NCBI RefSeq assembly: GCF_003248355.1
Contig: NZ_QKWY01000002.1
Span: 2,356,001-2,420,000 of the forward strand
Reading direction: 5' to 3'
Source: Streptomyces sp. AC1-42W
GTDB lineage: Bacteria > Actinomycetota > Actinomycetes > Streptomycetales > Streptomycetaceae
DNA: 64,000 bases
This document shows, piece after piece, positions 1 through 7,465 of this stretch. The position numbers were made by a program, and so were the translations under genes. Below the pieces are notes generated by a model. The model was not told the origin of the DNA and ran no database searches. It saw nothing but the letters and a program-made list of their open reading frames with translations. Positions within the stretch are counted from its first letter, which is position 1, and every line of letters begins with the position of its first letter.

Positions 1-1722
1 GAACGAGACGTTCACCCCGGACGGCGCGCCGGAGGCGGTCAGCGCGATCTGCTGGGAGCCACCCGACACCGTGCCGGTGGTCACCGTGGTGCTGGCCGAC
101 GAGCCCGGCTCCACGCTGCCCGAGGCGGGGCTCAGCGCCAGCGAGAAGTCGGTCTGGGTCGCGGTACAGGACGGGTCGCCCGGCTGGGCGCCCACGCTGA
201 TCGCGTTCCACGCGGCCTTGGTCCGGTCGAACAGGGCGCAGCTCGCGTCCATGTTCTTCGCGGCGGTCAGGGTGGCGGTCCGGTAGCGCTTGTACGTCAT
301 GCCGCTGGTCTTGAGCAGCATGCCGCCGTAGAAGATCTTGCCGGCGTTCTGGATGCCGACACCGGTGACGCTGGAGCCGTCGCAGGTGGAGCTGGAGGGC
401 TTGCCGCCGCCGGGGTTCGAGCCCTCGGCGAGCAGGTAGAACCAGTGGTTGAGCGGGCCCGCCGCCGCGTGCTCCTCGGTGTTCGGGATGGAGGAGGAGT
501 AGCAGGAGGGGTGGCCGAGCGCGCCGGGGTTGTACATGTTGCGGATGGGGCCGCGGCCCTGCAGGTTGACCGACTCGCCGACGGTGTAGTCGGGGGTGTC
601 GTAGCCGGAGGGCTGGTTGGCGTACGCCTCGGTGAGGGCGCCCATGATGTCGCCGGTGGCCTCGCCCAGACCGCTCTCGTGGTTGGCGCCGCCCGGCGTG
701 AACGAGTCGAGCCCGTGCCCGTACTCGTGGGCGACGACGTCCATACTGGCGATCCACTTGTTGGCGCTGTTGTGGCCGATGGTGACGGTGGAGCCGTCCC
801 AGTAGGCGTTCAGCTGGTTGAGGCCGACGCGGGTCGGCCAGCTGCCGCCGTTGCCGTTGTGCCCGTTGCGGCCGAGCCATTCCTTGAGCATGTCCGACTG
901 CTTCTGCGCCGCGTACATGACGTCGACACAGCCGGTCTCACGGCTGGACGCGTTGCCGGTGCCCCAGCTGTCGGTGGACTTGGTGAACAGACCGCCGTTG
1001 TAGTCCGAGCACTGGAGTCCGGGGCGCGTGGTGTCGCGCAGTACGTACTGGCTGCCCGAGCGGGAGGTGTCGATGCTGAGCGGGTTCGGGCCGTTCCACT
1101 CGCTGTTGCCGGTGCCGGCCCGGACGTCGTCGTAGGTGTCGACGACCTTGCCGGTCTGCGCGTCGACGAAGACGTGCAGCTTGCTGGGCACGTTCTTCTT
1201 CGTCTGGCCCGTCAGCACGGTCTCCCAGACGAGGACCGGGTGGTCGTTCTCGATCCGGACCACCAGGCGCGGGGCGTCGGCCTTCTTGACCTTCGCCAGC
1301 CGGGAGCGGCTGGTCGAGGCGGCCTGCTTCGCGGTGACCTTCGCCGTGGTCGGTACGGAGATCCTGGCCGTGGTCGCGGACTGCACCGAGCGGACCGTGC
1401 CCTCGCCGTCGGCGAGCACCACGGCGTCGCCGCCCACCACGGGCAGGCCGTTGTAGGTGCGTTCGTACGCGACCGCGAACAGGTTGTCGGTCCAGGGGAT
1501 GACCTGGCTCCGGTCGTAGCGGTCGGCCGGGCCCTTCGCCAGCGAGTCCACGCCGCTGCCCGTGGCGCGGTCCGCGGCGGCCACCGCCGCCTCGACGGGC
1601 GAGGGTCTGGGCTTGCTCACCGGGGGTGAGGACGCCGGGGCGGCCGCGGCGAAGGGTATCGGCGACACCACCCCGAGGGTCATGGCCAGAGATGCTCCGG
1701 CCACCGCCAACTTCTTCAACAT
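1..1722 (-). CDS. Secreted M4 (thermolysin-like) metallopeptidase, 3' end outside window
   Basis: Zinc endopeptidase secreted for extracellular protein breakdown. Start is ATG at 1722, preceded by AAGGAG seven bases upstream. Residues 1-28 form a signal peptide (MLKKLAVAG..., then an Ala-rich cleavage region). Residues about 50-200 look like the FTP/PepSY propeptide. The catalytic domain carries HEYGH at residues 332-336 (zinc ligands His332 and His336, catalytic Glu333) and the third ligand Glu354 in ESGLGEATGD. After the domain an Ig-like, Ser/Thr/Gly-rich extension (PASGSVEPGSSAS...) begins and the frame runs off the window, so about 574 codons are visible. It is divergent from a chitinase, and two perfect palindromes sit just upstream. 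The family call is certain; the substrate is not known. Confidence 0.93.
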   Translation of the reverse strand, partial: MLKKLAVAGASLAMTLGVVSPIPFAAAAPASSPPVSKPRPSPVEAAVAAADRATGSGVDSLAKGPADRYDRSQVIPWTDNLFAVAYERTYNGLPVVGGDAVVLADGEGTVRSVQSATTARISVPTTAKVTAKQAASTSRSRLAKVKKADAPRLVVRIENDHPVLVWETVLTGQTKKNVPSKLHVFVDAQTGKVVDTYDDVRAGTGNSEWNGPNPLSIDTSRSGSQYVLRDTTRPGLQCSDYNGGLFTKSTDSWGTGNASSRETGCVDVMYAAQKQSDMLKEWLGRNGHNGNGGSWPTRVGLNQLNAYWDGSTVTIGHNSANKWIASMDVVAHEYGHGLDSFTPGGANHESGLGEATGDIMGALTEAYANQPSGYDTPDYTVGESVNLQGRGPIRNMYNPGALGHPSCYSSSIPNTEEHAAAGPLNHWFYLLAEGSNPGGGKPSSSTCDGSSVTGVGIQNAGKIFYGGMLLKTSGMTYKRYRTATLTAAKNMDASCALFDRTKAAWNAISVGAQPGDPSCTATQTDFSLALSPASGSVEPGSSASTTVTTGTVSGGSQQIALTASGAPSGVNVSF

Positions 1723-1740
1723 CAGGGCTCCTTGTGAGAG

Positions 1741-1783
1741 GTGATGGAAACCATCACAAGATTTGTCATGGGTATGACAAATC
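1741..1783 (-). promoter_or_regulatory. Two adjacent perfect palindromes upstream of the M4 peptidase
   Basis: Positions 1741-1757 are GTGATGG-AAA-CCATCAC, a perfect 7-bp inverted repeat. Positions 1760-1783 are GATTTGTCAT-GGGT-ATGACAAATC, a perfect 10-bp inverted repeat. They lie 19-61 bases before the protease start codon. On the minus strand the second contains TTGTCA, a fair -35, so a regulator bound here would sit on the promoter. The binding protein is unknown. Confidence 0.5.
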
Positions 1784-1957
1784 CAACTTCCATGGGAGCG
1801 GGTGGAGTTGTCAGGTTCCCACCCGCCGGACCGGCGTGACGTGCTGCCGGACAGGCCGCACCCTCACACTCGACCGGGCTTGCGTTCAAGCGATTCGGCG
1901 GGCGGTGACCCGTCTGTCAAGTTCCGGCAAGTGGCAGGTCGGATTGTCACCCGTCTT

Positions 1958-1999
1958 TGGTCCAGACCTATTGACGGGCCCGTCCTCCGCTTCTACGAT
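1958..1999 (+). promoter_or_regulatory. DasR-type (dre) operator followed by a vegetative promoter of the chitinase gene
   Basis: TGGTCCAGACCT at 1958-1969 is an 8/8 core match to the imperfect palindrome (TGGTCTAGACCA-like) known in Streptomyces chitinase promoters and bound by the GlcNAc regulator DasR. One base later comes TTGACG (1971-1976), 17 bases, then TACGAT (1994-1999), a good -35/-10 pair. The operator abuts the -35 box, fitting repression relieved by chitin breakdown products. The 5' leader would be about 90 nt. Binding by DasR is inferred from motif and gene type. Confidence 0.7.
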
Positions 2000-2095
2000 C
2001 CCGTCGATCGCCGCACTGCATATCCCCAGTTCGTGCGTCCACGCCCCCCTCACGCACGCTCACGCCCACGGCACGTGGCGAGAATGGAGCACAGC

Positions 2096-3775
2096 ATGTT
2101 CCGTCGGAGGATTCGTACTCTCCCCGAGGCGGAAGCCGGGCATTCGACCGCCGCCCGCACCCCCCGCAGCTCGACCGTCATGACCCGTACGCTCGCCGGG
2201 GTGAGCGCCGCCACCGTCATCGGCGCCTGCGTCACCCTGGTCGGCACCGGTTCGGCCGGCGCCGCCACCACCAACCTGGTGACCAACTCCGGCTTCGAGA
2301 GCGGACTTTCCGGCTGGAACTGTGCGAACGGTTCGGGTGTGGTCACCAGCAGCCCCGCGCACTCCGGCTCGTCCGCGCTGAAGGCCACGCCGTCCGGCCT
2401 GGGTAACGCCCAGTGCACCCAGACGGTCAGCGTGCAGCCCAACTCGAAGTACACGCTGAGCGCCTTCGTCCAGGGCAGCTACGTGTACCTCGGCGCCAGC
2501 GGCACCGGAGCCACCAGCGAGCCGTCGACCTGGACCCCCAGCTCCGCCTCGTACAAGGAGCTGAGCGTCGACTTCACCACCGGCGCCAACACCACGTCGA
2601 TCACGGTCTACCTGCACGGCTGGTACGGGACGCCCGCCTACTACGCGGACGACGTGTCGCTCACCGGCCCCGGTGGCTCGACGCCCCCGCCCACCTCCGA
2701 GCCGCCCACCTCGGAGCCGCCCACCGCGGAGCCGCCCACTTCCGAGCCGCCGACGTCGGAGCCTCCGACCTCCGAGCCGCCCACCTCCGAGCCCCCGACC
2801 TCGGAGCCTCCGGGTGACGCCACGTGCGCCACGAAGCCCAAGCCGACCGGCAAGGTCCTGCAGGGCTACTGGGAGAACTGGGACGGCGCCTCGAACGGCG
2901 TCCACCCGGGCATGGGCTGGGTGCCCATCTCCGACAGCCGGATCAAGCAGCACGGCTACAACGTCATCAACGCCGCCTTCCCGGTGATCCTCTCGGACGG
3001 AACCGTCCTGTGGGAGGACGGCATGGACGCGACCGTGAAGGTGTCCACGCCGGCGGAGATGTGTGAGGCCAAGGCGAACGGCGCCACGATCCTGATGTCC
3101 ATCGGCGGCGCGACCGCGGGCATCGACCTCTCGTCGAGCAAGGTCGCCGACCGCTTCGTGGAGACGGTCGTCCCGATCCTCAAGAAGTACAACTTCGACG
3201 GGATCGACATCGACATCGAGACCGGTCTGTCCGGCAGCGGCAACATCAACACGCTGTCCGCCTCCCAGTCCAACCTGATCCGCATCATCGACGGCGTGCT
3301 CGCCAAGATGCCGGCCGGTTTCGGTCTGACGATGGCGCCCGAGACCGCGTACGTCACCGGCGGCAGCGTCACCTACGGCTCCATCTGGGGCTCGTACCTG
3401 CCGATCATCAAGAAGTACGCGGACAACGGCCGCCTGTGGTGGCTGAACATGCAGTACTACAACGGCAGCATGTACGGCTGCTCCGGCGACTCGTACAGCG
3501 CCGGCACCGTGGAGGGCTTCGTCGCCCAGACCACCTGCCTCAACAACGGCCTGACCATCCAGGGCACCACGATCAAGGTGCCCTACGACAAGCAGGTGCC
3601 CGGCCTGCCGGCCCAGCCCGGCGCGGGCGGCGGCTACATGGCGCCCAGCCAGGTCAGCCAGGCATGGAACTCGTTCAACGGCTCGCTCAAGGGCCTCATG
3701 ACGTGGTCCCTCAACTGGGACGGCTCGAAGGGCTGGTCCTTCGGCAACAACGTCAAGGGCCTCCAGGGCCGCTAG
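2096..3775 (+). CDS. Secreted GH18 chitinase with N-terminal carbohydrate-binding module
   Basis: Hydrolyses chitin outside the cell. ATG at 2096 has GGAG six bases upstream; an in-frame ATG at 2180 would give a more standard signal peptide (MTRTLAGVSAAT..., ending SAGA), so the first 28 residues may be an extended leader. Domain order: signal region to about residue 57, a CBM4/9-like beta-sandwich (NLVTNSGFESGLSGW to about residue 195), a Pro-Thr-Ser-Glu linker of eight five-residue repeats, then the GH18 barrel with the catalytic motif FDGIDIDIE (DxxDxDxE) and a C-terminal WSLNWD strand. 559 residues. A dre operator and promoter lie upstream and a strong hairpin follows the stop. Confidence 0.93.
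   Translation: MFRRRIRTLPEAEAGHSTAARTPRSSTVMTRTLAGVSAATVIGACVTLVGTGSAGAATTNLVTNSGFESGLSGWNCANGSGVVTSSPAHSGSSALKATPSGLGNAQCTQTVSVQPNSKYTLSAFVQGSYVYLGASGTGATSEPSTWTPSSASYKELSVDFTTGANTTSITVYLHGWYGTPAYYADDVSLTGPGGSTPPPTSEPPTSEPPTAEPPTSEPPTSEPPTSEPPTSEPPTSEPPGDATCATKPKPTGKVLQGYWENWDGASNGVHPGMGWVPISDSRIKQHGYNVINAAFPVILSDGTVLWEDGMDATVKVSTPAEMCEAKANGATILMSIGGATAGIDLSSSKVADRFVETVVPILKKYNFDGIDIDIETGLSGSGNINTLSASQSNLIRIIDGVLAKMPAGFGLTMAPETAYVTGGSVTYGSIWGSYLPIIKKYADNGRLWWLNMQYYNGSMYGCSGDSYSAGTVEGFVAQTTCLNNGLTIQGTTIKVPYDKQVPGLPAQPGAGGGYMAPSQVSQAWNSFNGSLKGLMTWSLNWDGSKGWSFGNNVKGLQGR
2690..2809 (+). repeat. Eight tandem 15-bp repeats encoding the PTSEP linker of the chitinase
   Basis: Eight contiguous 15-base units, each encoding Pro-Thr-Ser-Glu-Pro (the third unit reads Pro-Thr-Ala-Glu-Pro). 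Synonymous changes differ between units, so the array is old enough to have diverged at third positions. It forms the flexible linker between the binding module and the catalytic barrel and is a likely site of copy-number change between strains. Confidence 0.9.
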
Positions 3776-3807
3776 GCCCGAAGCGACAACCTGATCCACC
3801 CCGTCGA

Positions 3808-3848
3808 CCGGAGCCGTCCACCGCCGCAAGGCGGCCGGACGGCTCCGG
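3808..3848. terminator. Terminator hairpin between chitinase and the CsoR-type gene
   Basis: Outer stem CCGGAGCCGTCC (3808-3819) pairs perfectly with 3837-3848; inside it CCGCC-GCAA-GGCGG continues the helix with a GNRA-like loop. It follows the chitinase stop by 33 bases and precedes the end of the convergent regulator gene, so it can serve both. There is no clear T run, as is usual in Streptomyces. Confidence 0.75.
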
Positions 3849-3869
3849 CCGCACGTTCCGGCCCCGCCG

Positions 3870-4145
3870 TCATGCCAGGGAGAGGAACAGTTTCTCCAGG
3901 CGGGTGCGCATCTGGTTGCGGTCCACGGTGGGCTGCTCCTCGGCCATGCACTGCTGAAGGCCGGTCGCGATGATCGCGAAGCCCGCCCGGTCGAGCGCGC
4001 GCGAGACCGCCGCCAGCTGCGTGATCACGTCCTCGCAGTCCCGGCCTTCCTCGATCATCTTGATGATCCCGGCGATCTGGCCCTGCGCCCGCTTCAAACG
4101 GTTGAGCGCCGACTTCAGCTCCTCGGCCGCCATGTCCAGCTGCAC
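3870..4145 (-). CDS. CsoR/RcnR/CstR-family (DUF156) transcriptional repressor
   Basis: Small all-helical repressor that releases DNA on binding copper or on per-sulfidation of cysteines. GTG at 4145 is preceded by GGGAGG; product 91 residues, the family's usual length. The motif LKRAQGQIAGI...MIEEGRDCEDV...QLAA is diagnostic. Sensing positions: Cys37 and Cys66 are present, but the site that is His in copper-sensing CsoR (four residues before the second Cys) is Gly62. A C-x-C pattern without the His fits the CstR (persulfide) branch better than copper-sensing CsoR. A perfect palindrome lies 15 bases upstream of the start, so autoregulation is likely. The divergent neighbour is an alkylsulfatase, which makes a sulfur link plausible but unproven. 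Confidence 0.85.
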   Translation of the reverse strand: MQLDMAAEELKSALNRLKRAQGQIAGIIKMIEEGRDCEDVITQLAAVSRALDRAGFAIIATGLQQCMAEEQPTVDRNQMRTRLEKLFLSLA

Positions 4146-4160
4146 GGTACCTCCCTTTTC

Positions 4161-4176
4161 ATACCCCGAGGGGTAT
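4161..4176. promoter_or_regulatory. Operator palindrome of the CsoR/CstR-type regulator
   Basis: ATACCCC-GA-GGGGTAT, a perfect 7-bp inverted repeat with the G-tract/C-tract layout of CsoR and CstR operators. It lies just upstream of the regulator's ribosome-binding site, so binding would block that gene. The divergent sulfatase start is 162 bases away on the other side and could share control. Confidence 0.7.
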
Positions 4177-4337
4177 AGCGTACCGCGTTCGGTGCCCGAC
4201 CGGCCCGGACCGCCGTGCCCGGCCTCCCCGTACGGCGTACACCCGCTTGTGGGCCGCGGCACACCGGGTGAGGGTGGCGGTGCCCAGGGTTCGCCAGGGG
4301 GCCGGATGCCCAGGCCGTCCCCGCGAGGGAGACCAGC

Positions 4338-6239
4338 ATGCCGCAGGATGCCGGGAGCAGGCCCGCCGAGCGGGCCGTCGCCGAAGCCAACCGGGCCGTC
4401 CGGCGCGACTACCCCTTCGCCGACACCCAGGACCTGGAGGACGCCCGGCACGGCTTCATGGGCACGGCGCCGGGCCCCCTCGTCCGGGACGCCGCCGGAA
4501 GCGCGGTCTGGGACATCGAGGCGTACGGCTTCCTCGACCAGGACTGCCCGGACACCGCCAACCCCAGCCTGTGGCGGCAGAGCCGGCTGTGCTCCGAGCA
4601 CGGCCTGTTCGAGGTGACCGCGGGCATCTACCAGGTCCGCGGCTTCGACCTCTCCAATATGACGCTCGTCGAGGGCGAACGCGGCGTCCTCGTCATCGAC
4701 CCCCTGGTCTGCGCCCCCACGGCCGCCGCCGCACTCGCGCTCTACCGCGCCCACCGGGGCGAGCGGCCCGTGACCGGAGTGCTGTACACCCACAGCCACG
4801 TCGACCACTTCGGCGGGGTCCGCGGGGTGCTGACCGACGAAGCCGTGGCGGGCGGGGTCCCGGTGCTCGCCCCCGAGGGCTTCCTGGAGCACGCCGTCAG
4901 CGAGAACGTCTACGCGGGCGCCGCCATGAGCCGTCGCGCCGCCTTCATGTACGGCGCCGCCCTGCCCAAGGGGCCTCGCGGCCAGATCGGCGCCGGCCTC
5001 GGGCAGAGCGTCTCGACCGGCGCGCCCGGCCTGATCCCGCCCACCCTCGACATCACCCGCACCGGCCAGACGGAGACCGTGGACGGCATCCGGATGGTGT
5101 TCCAGCTCACCCCCGGCACCGAGGCACCGGCCGAGCTGAACATCCACTTCCCGGACTTCTCCGCCCTGTGCATGGCGGAGAACGCCACGCACAACCTGCA
5201 CAATCTGCTGACCCTGCGCGGCGCCGAGGTCCGCGACCCGCACGTCTGGTCCCGCTACCTCACCGAGTCGATCAGCCTCTTCGGCGAACTCTCCGACGTG
5301 GCCTTCGCCTCCCACCACTGGCCCGTCCGGGGCCGCGAGCGCGTGATCACCTTCCTCTCGGAGCAGCGCGACGTGTACGCGTACCTCCACGACCAGGTGC
5401 TGCGCCTGCTCAACCGGGGACTCACGGCGGCGGAGATCGCCGAGGAGATCGTGATGCCGCCCGCCCTGGAGCGCGCCTGGCACACCCACGGCTACTACGG
5501 CTCCGTCAGCCACAACGCCAAGGCCGTCTACCAGCGCTACCTCGGCTGGTACGACGGCAACCCGGCGCACCTGTGGCAGCACCCGCCGGTCGCGGCGGCC
5601 CGGCGCTACGTGGAGTTCATGGGCGGCGCCGACGCCGTCCTGGACCGGGCCCGGCGCTGTTTCGACGAGGGCGACTACCGCTGGGTGGTGGAGGTCGTCA
5701 ACCATGTGGTCTTCGCCGACCCCGGCAACGCGCGGGCCCGCGCCCTGCAGGCCGACGCCCTGGAGCAGCTGGGCTACGGCAGCGAGAACGGCACCTGGCG
5801 CAACGTCTATCTGATGGGCGCCCGCGAACTGCGCCACGGCAGCCTCGGCACCCCCACCACCACCGCGTCGCCCGACGTCATGGCCGCCCTCACCCTGGAC
5901 CAGCTGGTCGACGCGATCGCCGTCCGGGTCAACGGCCCCCGCGCCTGGGACGCCGACATCACCATCCGCTGGGACGTCAACGGCGCCGAACCCCTCACGA
6001 CCCGGCTGCGCAACGGCGTCCTCACCCAGATCACGGGCCCCGGCCCGGCCGCGGGCGAGCCCGACCTCACCGTCGCCCTGGCGGAGGCCGATCTGCGGGA
6101 CGTCCTGACCGGCGCGGTCCCGCCCGGCGACCTGGCGTCCCGGCCGGGCGTCGAGGTCACCGGGGACATCGCCCGGCTCACCGAACTCCTCGGCCACCTA
6201 GACGACCCCGACCCCGACTTCGCCATCGTCACCCCCTGA
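4338..6239 (+). CDS. Alkyl sulfatase, SdsA-like metallo-beta-lactamase fold
   Basis: Hydrolyses primary alkyl sulfates (SDS-like detergents) to alcohol and sulfate. ATG at 4338 follows GAGGGAGA. The 633-residue product has the family's three parts: an N-terminal zinc domain with THSHVDHFGG (HxHxDH) near residue 155 and AENATHN, a helical dimerisation domain in the middle (SEQRDVYAYLHDQVLRLLNRG...), and a C-terminal SCP2-like lipid-binding domain from about residue 520 (LDQLVDAIAVRVNGP...). No long signal peptide is visible, so it probably acts in the cytoplasm. It is divergent from the CsoR/CstR-type regulator. Confidence 0.9.
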   Translation: MPQDAGSRPAERAVAEANRAVRRDYPFADTQDLEDARHGFMGTAPGPLVRDAAGSAVWDIEAYGFLDQDCPDTANPSLWRQSRLCSEHGLFEVTAGIYQVRGFDLSNMTLVEGERGVLVIDPLVCAPTAAAALALYRAHRGERPVTGVLYTHSHVDHFGGVRGVLTDEAVAGGVPVLAPEGFLEHAVSENVYAGAAMSRRAAFMYGAALPKGPRGQIGAGLGQSVSTGAPGLIPPTLDITRTGQTETVDGIRMVFQLTPGTEAPAELNIHFPDFSALCMAENATHNLHNLLTLRGAEVRDPHVWSRYLTESISLFGELSDVAFASHHWPVRGRERVITFLSEQRDVYAYLHDQVLRLLNRGLTAAEIAEEIVMPPALERAWHTHGYYGSVSHNAKAVYQRYLGWYDGNPAHLWQHPPVAAARRYVEFMGGADAVLDRARRCFDEGDYRWVVEVVNHVVFADPGNARARALQADALEQLGYGSENGTWRNVYLMGARELRHGSLGTPTTTASPDVMAALTLDQLVDAIAVRVNGPRAWDADITIRWDVNGAEPLTTRLRNGVLTQITGPGPAAGEPDLTVALAEADLRDVLTGAVPPGDLASRPGVEVTGDIARLTELLGHLDDPDPDFAIVTP

Positions 6240-6304
6240 CCGCCCGCCGCCATCGACCACCGTCCGCCGCTGCGAGGCCCCGCACATGCGGGCAGGGGGC
6301 CGGG

Positions 6305-7189
6305 TCAGGCCGGGTCCGGCGGGCCGGCCGCTGCCGCTTCCGCCGCCCGGCCGCCCGCGCCCAGCAGGCCCGTCGCCGTGAACTGGGAGCGGGTCAGCTC
6401 CTTGCGGGTCGCGCGGGCGACCACCCCCGGCAGCCCGGCCCGCACCGCCTGCACCCCGCGCAGCCACCCCGGCACGTACACCGACGGCGACCGCCGTTCC
6501 ACCGCCCCGACCACGCGCCGGGCCACGTGCGGCGCGGAGTACGTCCGGCGGGCGGGCGGCGGCATGTGCGCGCGCAGTTCGCGCAGCACCGGGTACCGGT
6601 CGGCGTCCCGGATCATGTCCGTGTCGATCCAGTTCAGGTACGCGATGCCGACCCCGACGCCGTGCGGGGCCAGCTCCGCGCGCAGCGAGTGGCACAGCGC
6701 CTCCACGCCCGACTTCGAGGCGCAGTACGCGCTCATCATCGGCGCGGCCCCGATGGCGGCCAGCGAGGCGATCTGGAGGTAGTGCCCGCGGGTGTCCAGG
6801 AGCTGCGGCAGGAACACGCGGGCGGTGACCGCGCTGCCCACGAGGTTGACTTCGATCACGCGCCGCCAGCTCGCCGGATCGGACTCCGCGAACGGACCGC
6901 CCTCGGCCACGCCCGCGTTGGCCACGACCACGGACGCGGGCCCGAGCCTGCGGCGTACCTCCTCGGCGACGCGCGCCATCGCCGCGTCGTCCGTGACGTC
7001 CACGTGCCAGTGCCCGGAGGGCGCCGGGAGCGTGCCTGCCACCCGCGCGAGCGCCTCCTCCTCCAGGCCGAGCAGGGCCACGCGCGCACCGCGGGCCGCC
7101 AGCTCGCGGGCCACGGCCTTCCCGAGGCCGCGCGCCCCGCCGGTCACCACGGCCGTACGGCCCCGCAGCGGGTGCTTCCGGTAGGTCAC
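6305..7189 (-). CDS. Short-chain dehydrogenase/reductase
   Basis: Classical NAD(P)-dependent SDR. GTG at 7189 is preceded by AAGGAG six bases away; 294 residues. The cofactor motif TGGARGLG is at residues 15-22, NAG in VVANAGVAEGG, and the catalytic Ser with YCASK in SLAAIGAAPMMSAYCASK. A C-terminal extension of about 70 residues (GAVERRSPSVYVPGW...) is typical of SDRs acting on lipid or ketone substrates. It stands alone, convergent with the sulfatase. Substrate unknown. Confidence 0.88.
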   Translation of the reverse strand: MTYRKHPLRGRTAVVTGGARGLGKAVARELAARGARVALLGLEEEALARVAGTLPAPSGHWHVDVTDDAAMARVAEEVRRRLGPASVVVANAGVAEGGPFAESDPASWRRVIEVNLVGSAVTARVFLPQLLDTRGHYLQIASLAAIGAAPMMSAYCASKSGVEALCHSLRAELAPHGVGVGIAYLNWIDTDMIRDADRYPVLRELRAHMPPPARRTYSAPHVARRVVGAVERRSPSVYVPGWLRGVQAVRAGLPGVVARATRKELTRSQFTATGLLGAGGRAAEAAAAGPPDPA

Positions 7190-7465
7190 GGGACTCCTTC
7201 GCGCTCTCGCAGGGCCGGGCACGCCCGGTTCCCGGCCATGGTCACCCGAGGCCGCCGGATGTGCGCGGCGGGAGGGTCCGGGCACGGGGCGGCCGGGGCG
7301 GGGCACGAGGCCGGAAGCCGCCCCCGGGTCGCGCCGGGCGGCGGGCACGTTCACGCTGGACGGGATGGGCCCGCACCGGTGAGGAACGAGAACCGCCTTC
7401 CCCCGCATGGAGGATTCGGATGACGACGACCGCCGCCGCACCAGACCGCCTCGGGCGACGGGCGG

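Noticed and set aside
445..1629. 394-codon plus-strand frame opposite the M4 peptidase
   Set aside because: Antisense of the protease; Val/Ala/Gly/Arg-rich composition without motifs.
2690..2809. Regularly spaced short repeats as a possible CRISPR array
   Set aside because: The units are contiguous 15-base coding repeats without spacers, giving a Pro-Thr-Ser-Glu linker. No CRISPR array or cas gene is present in the window.
2060..3829. 589-codon minus-strand frame opposite the chitinase
   Set aside because: Shadow of the GH18 gene, including the mirror of the linker repeats.
4247..7423. 1058-codon plus-strand frame overlapping the sulfatase and the SDR
   Set aside because: Arg/Pro/Gly-rich translation in the wrong frame of two clear genes.
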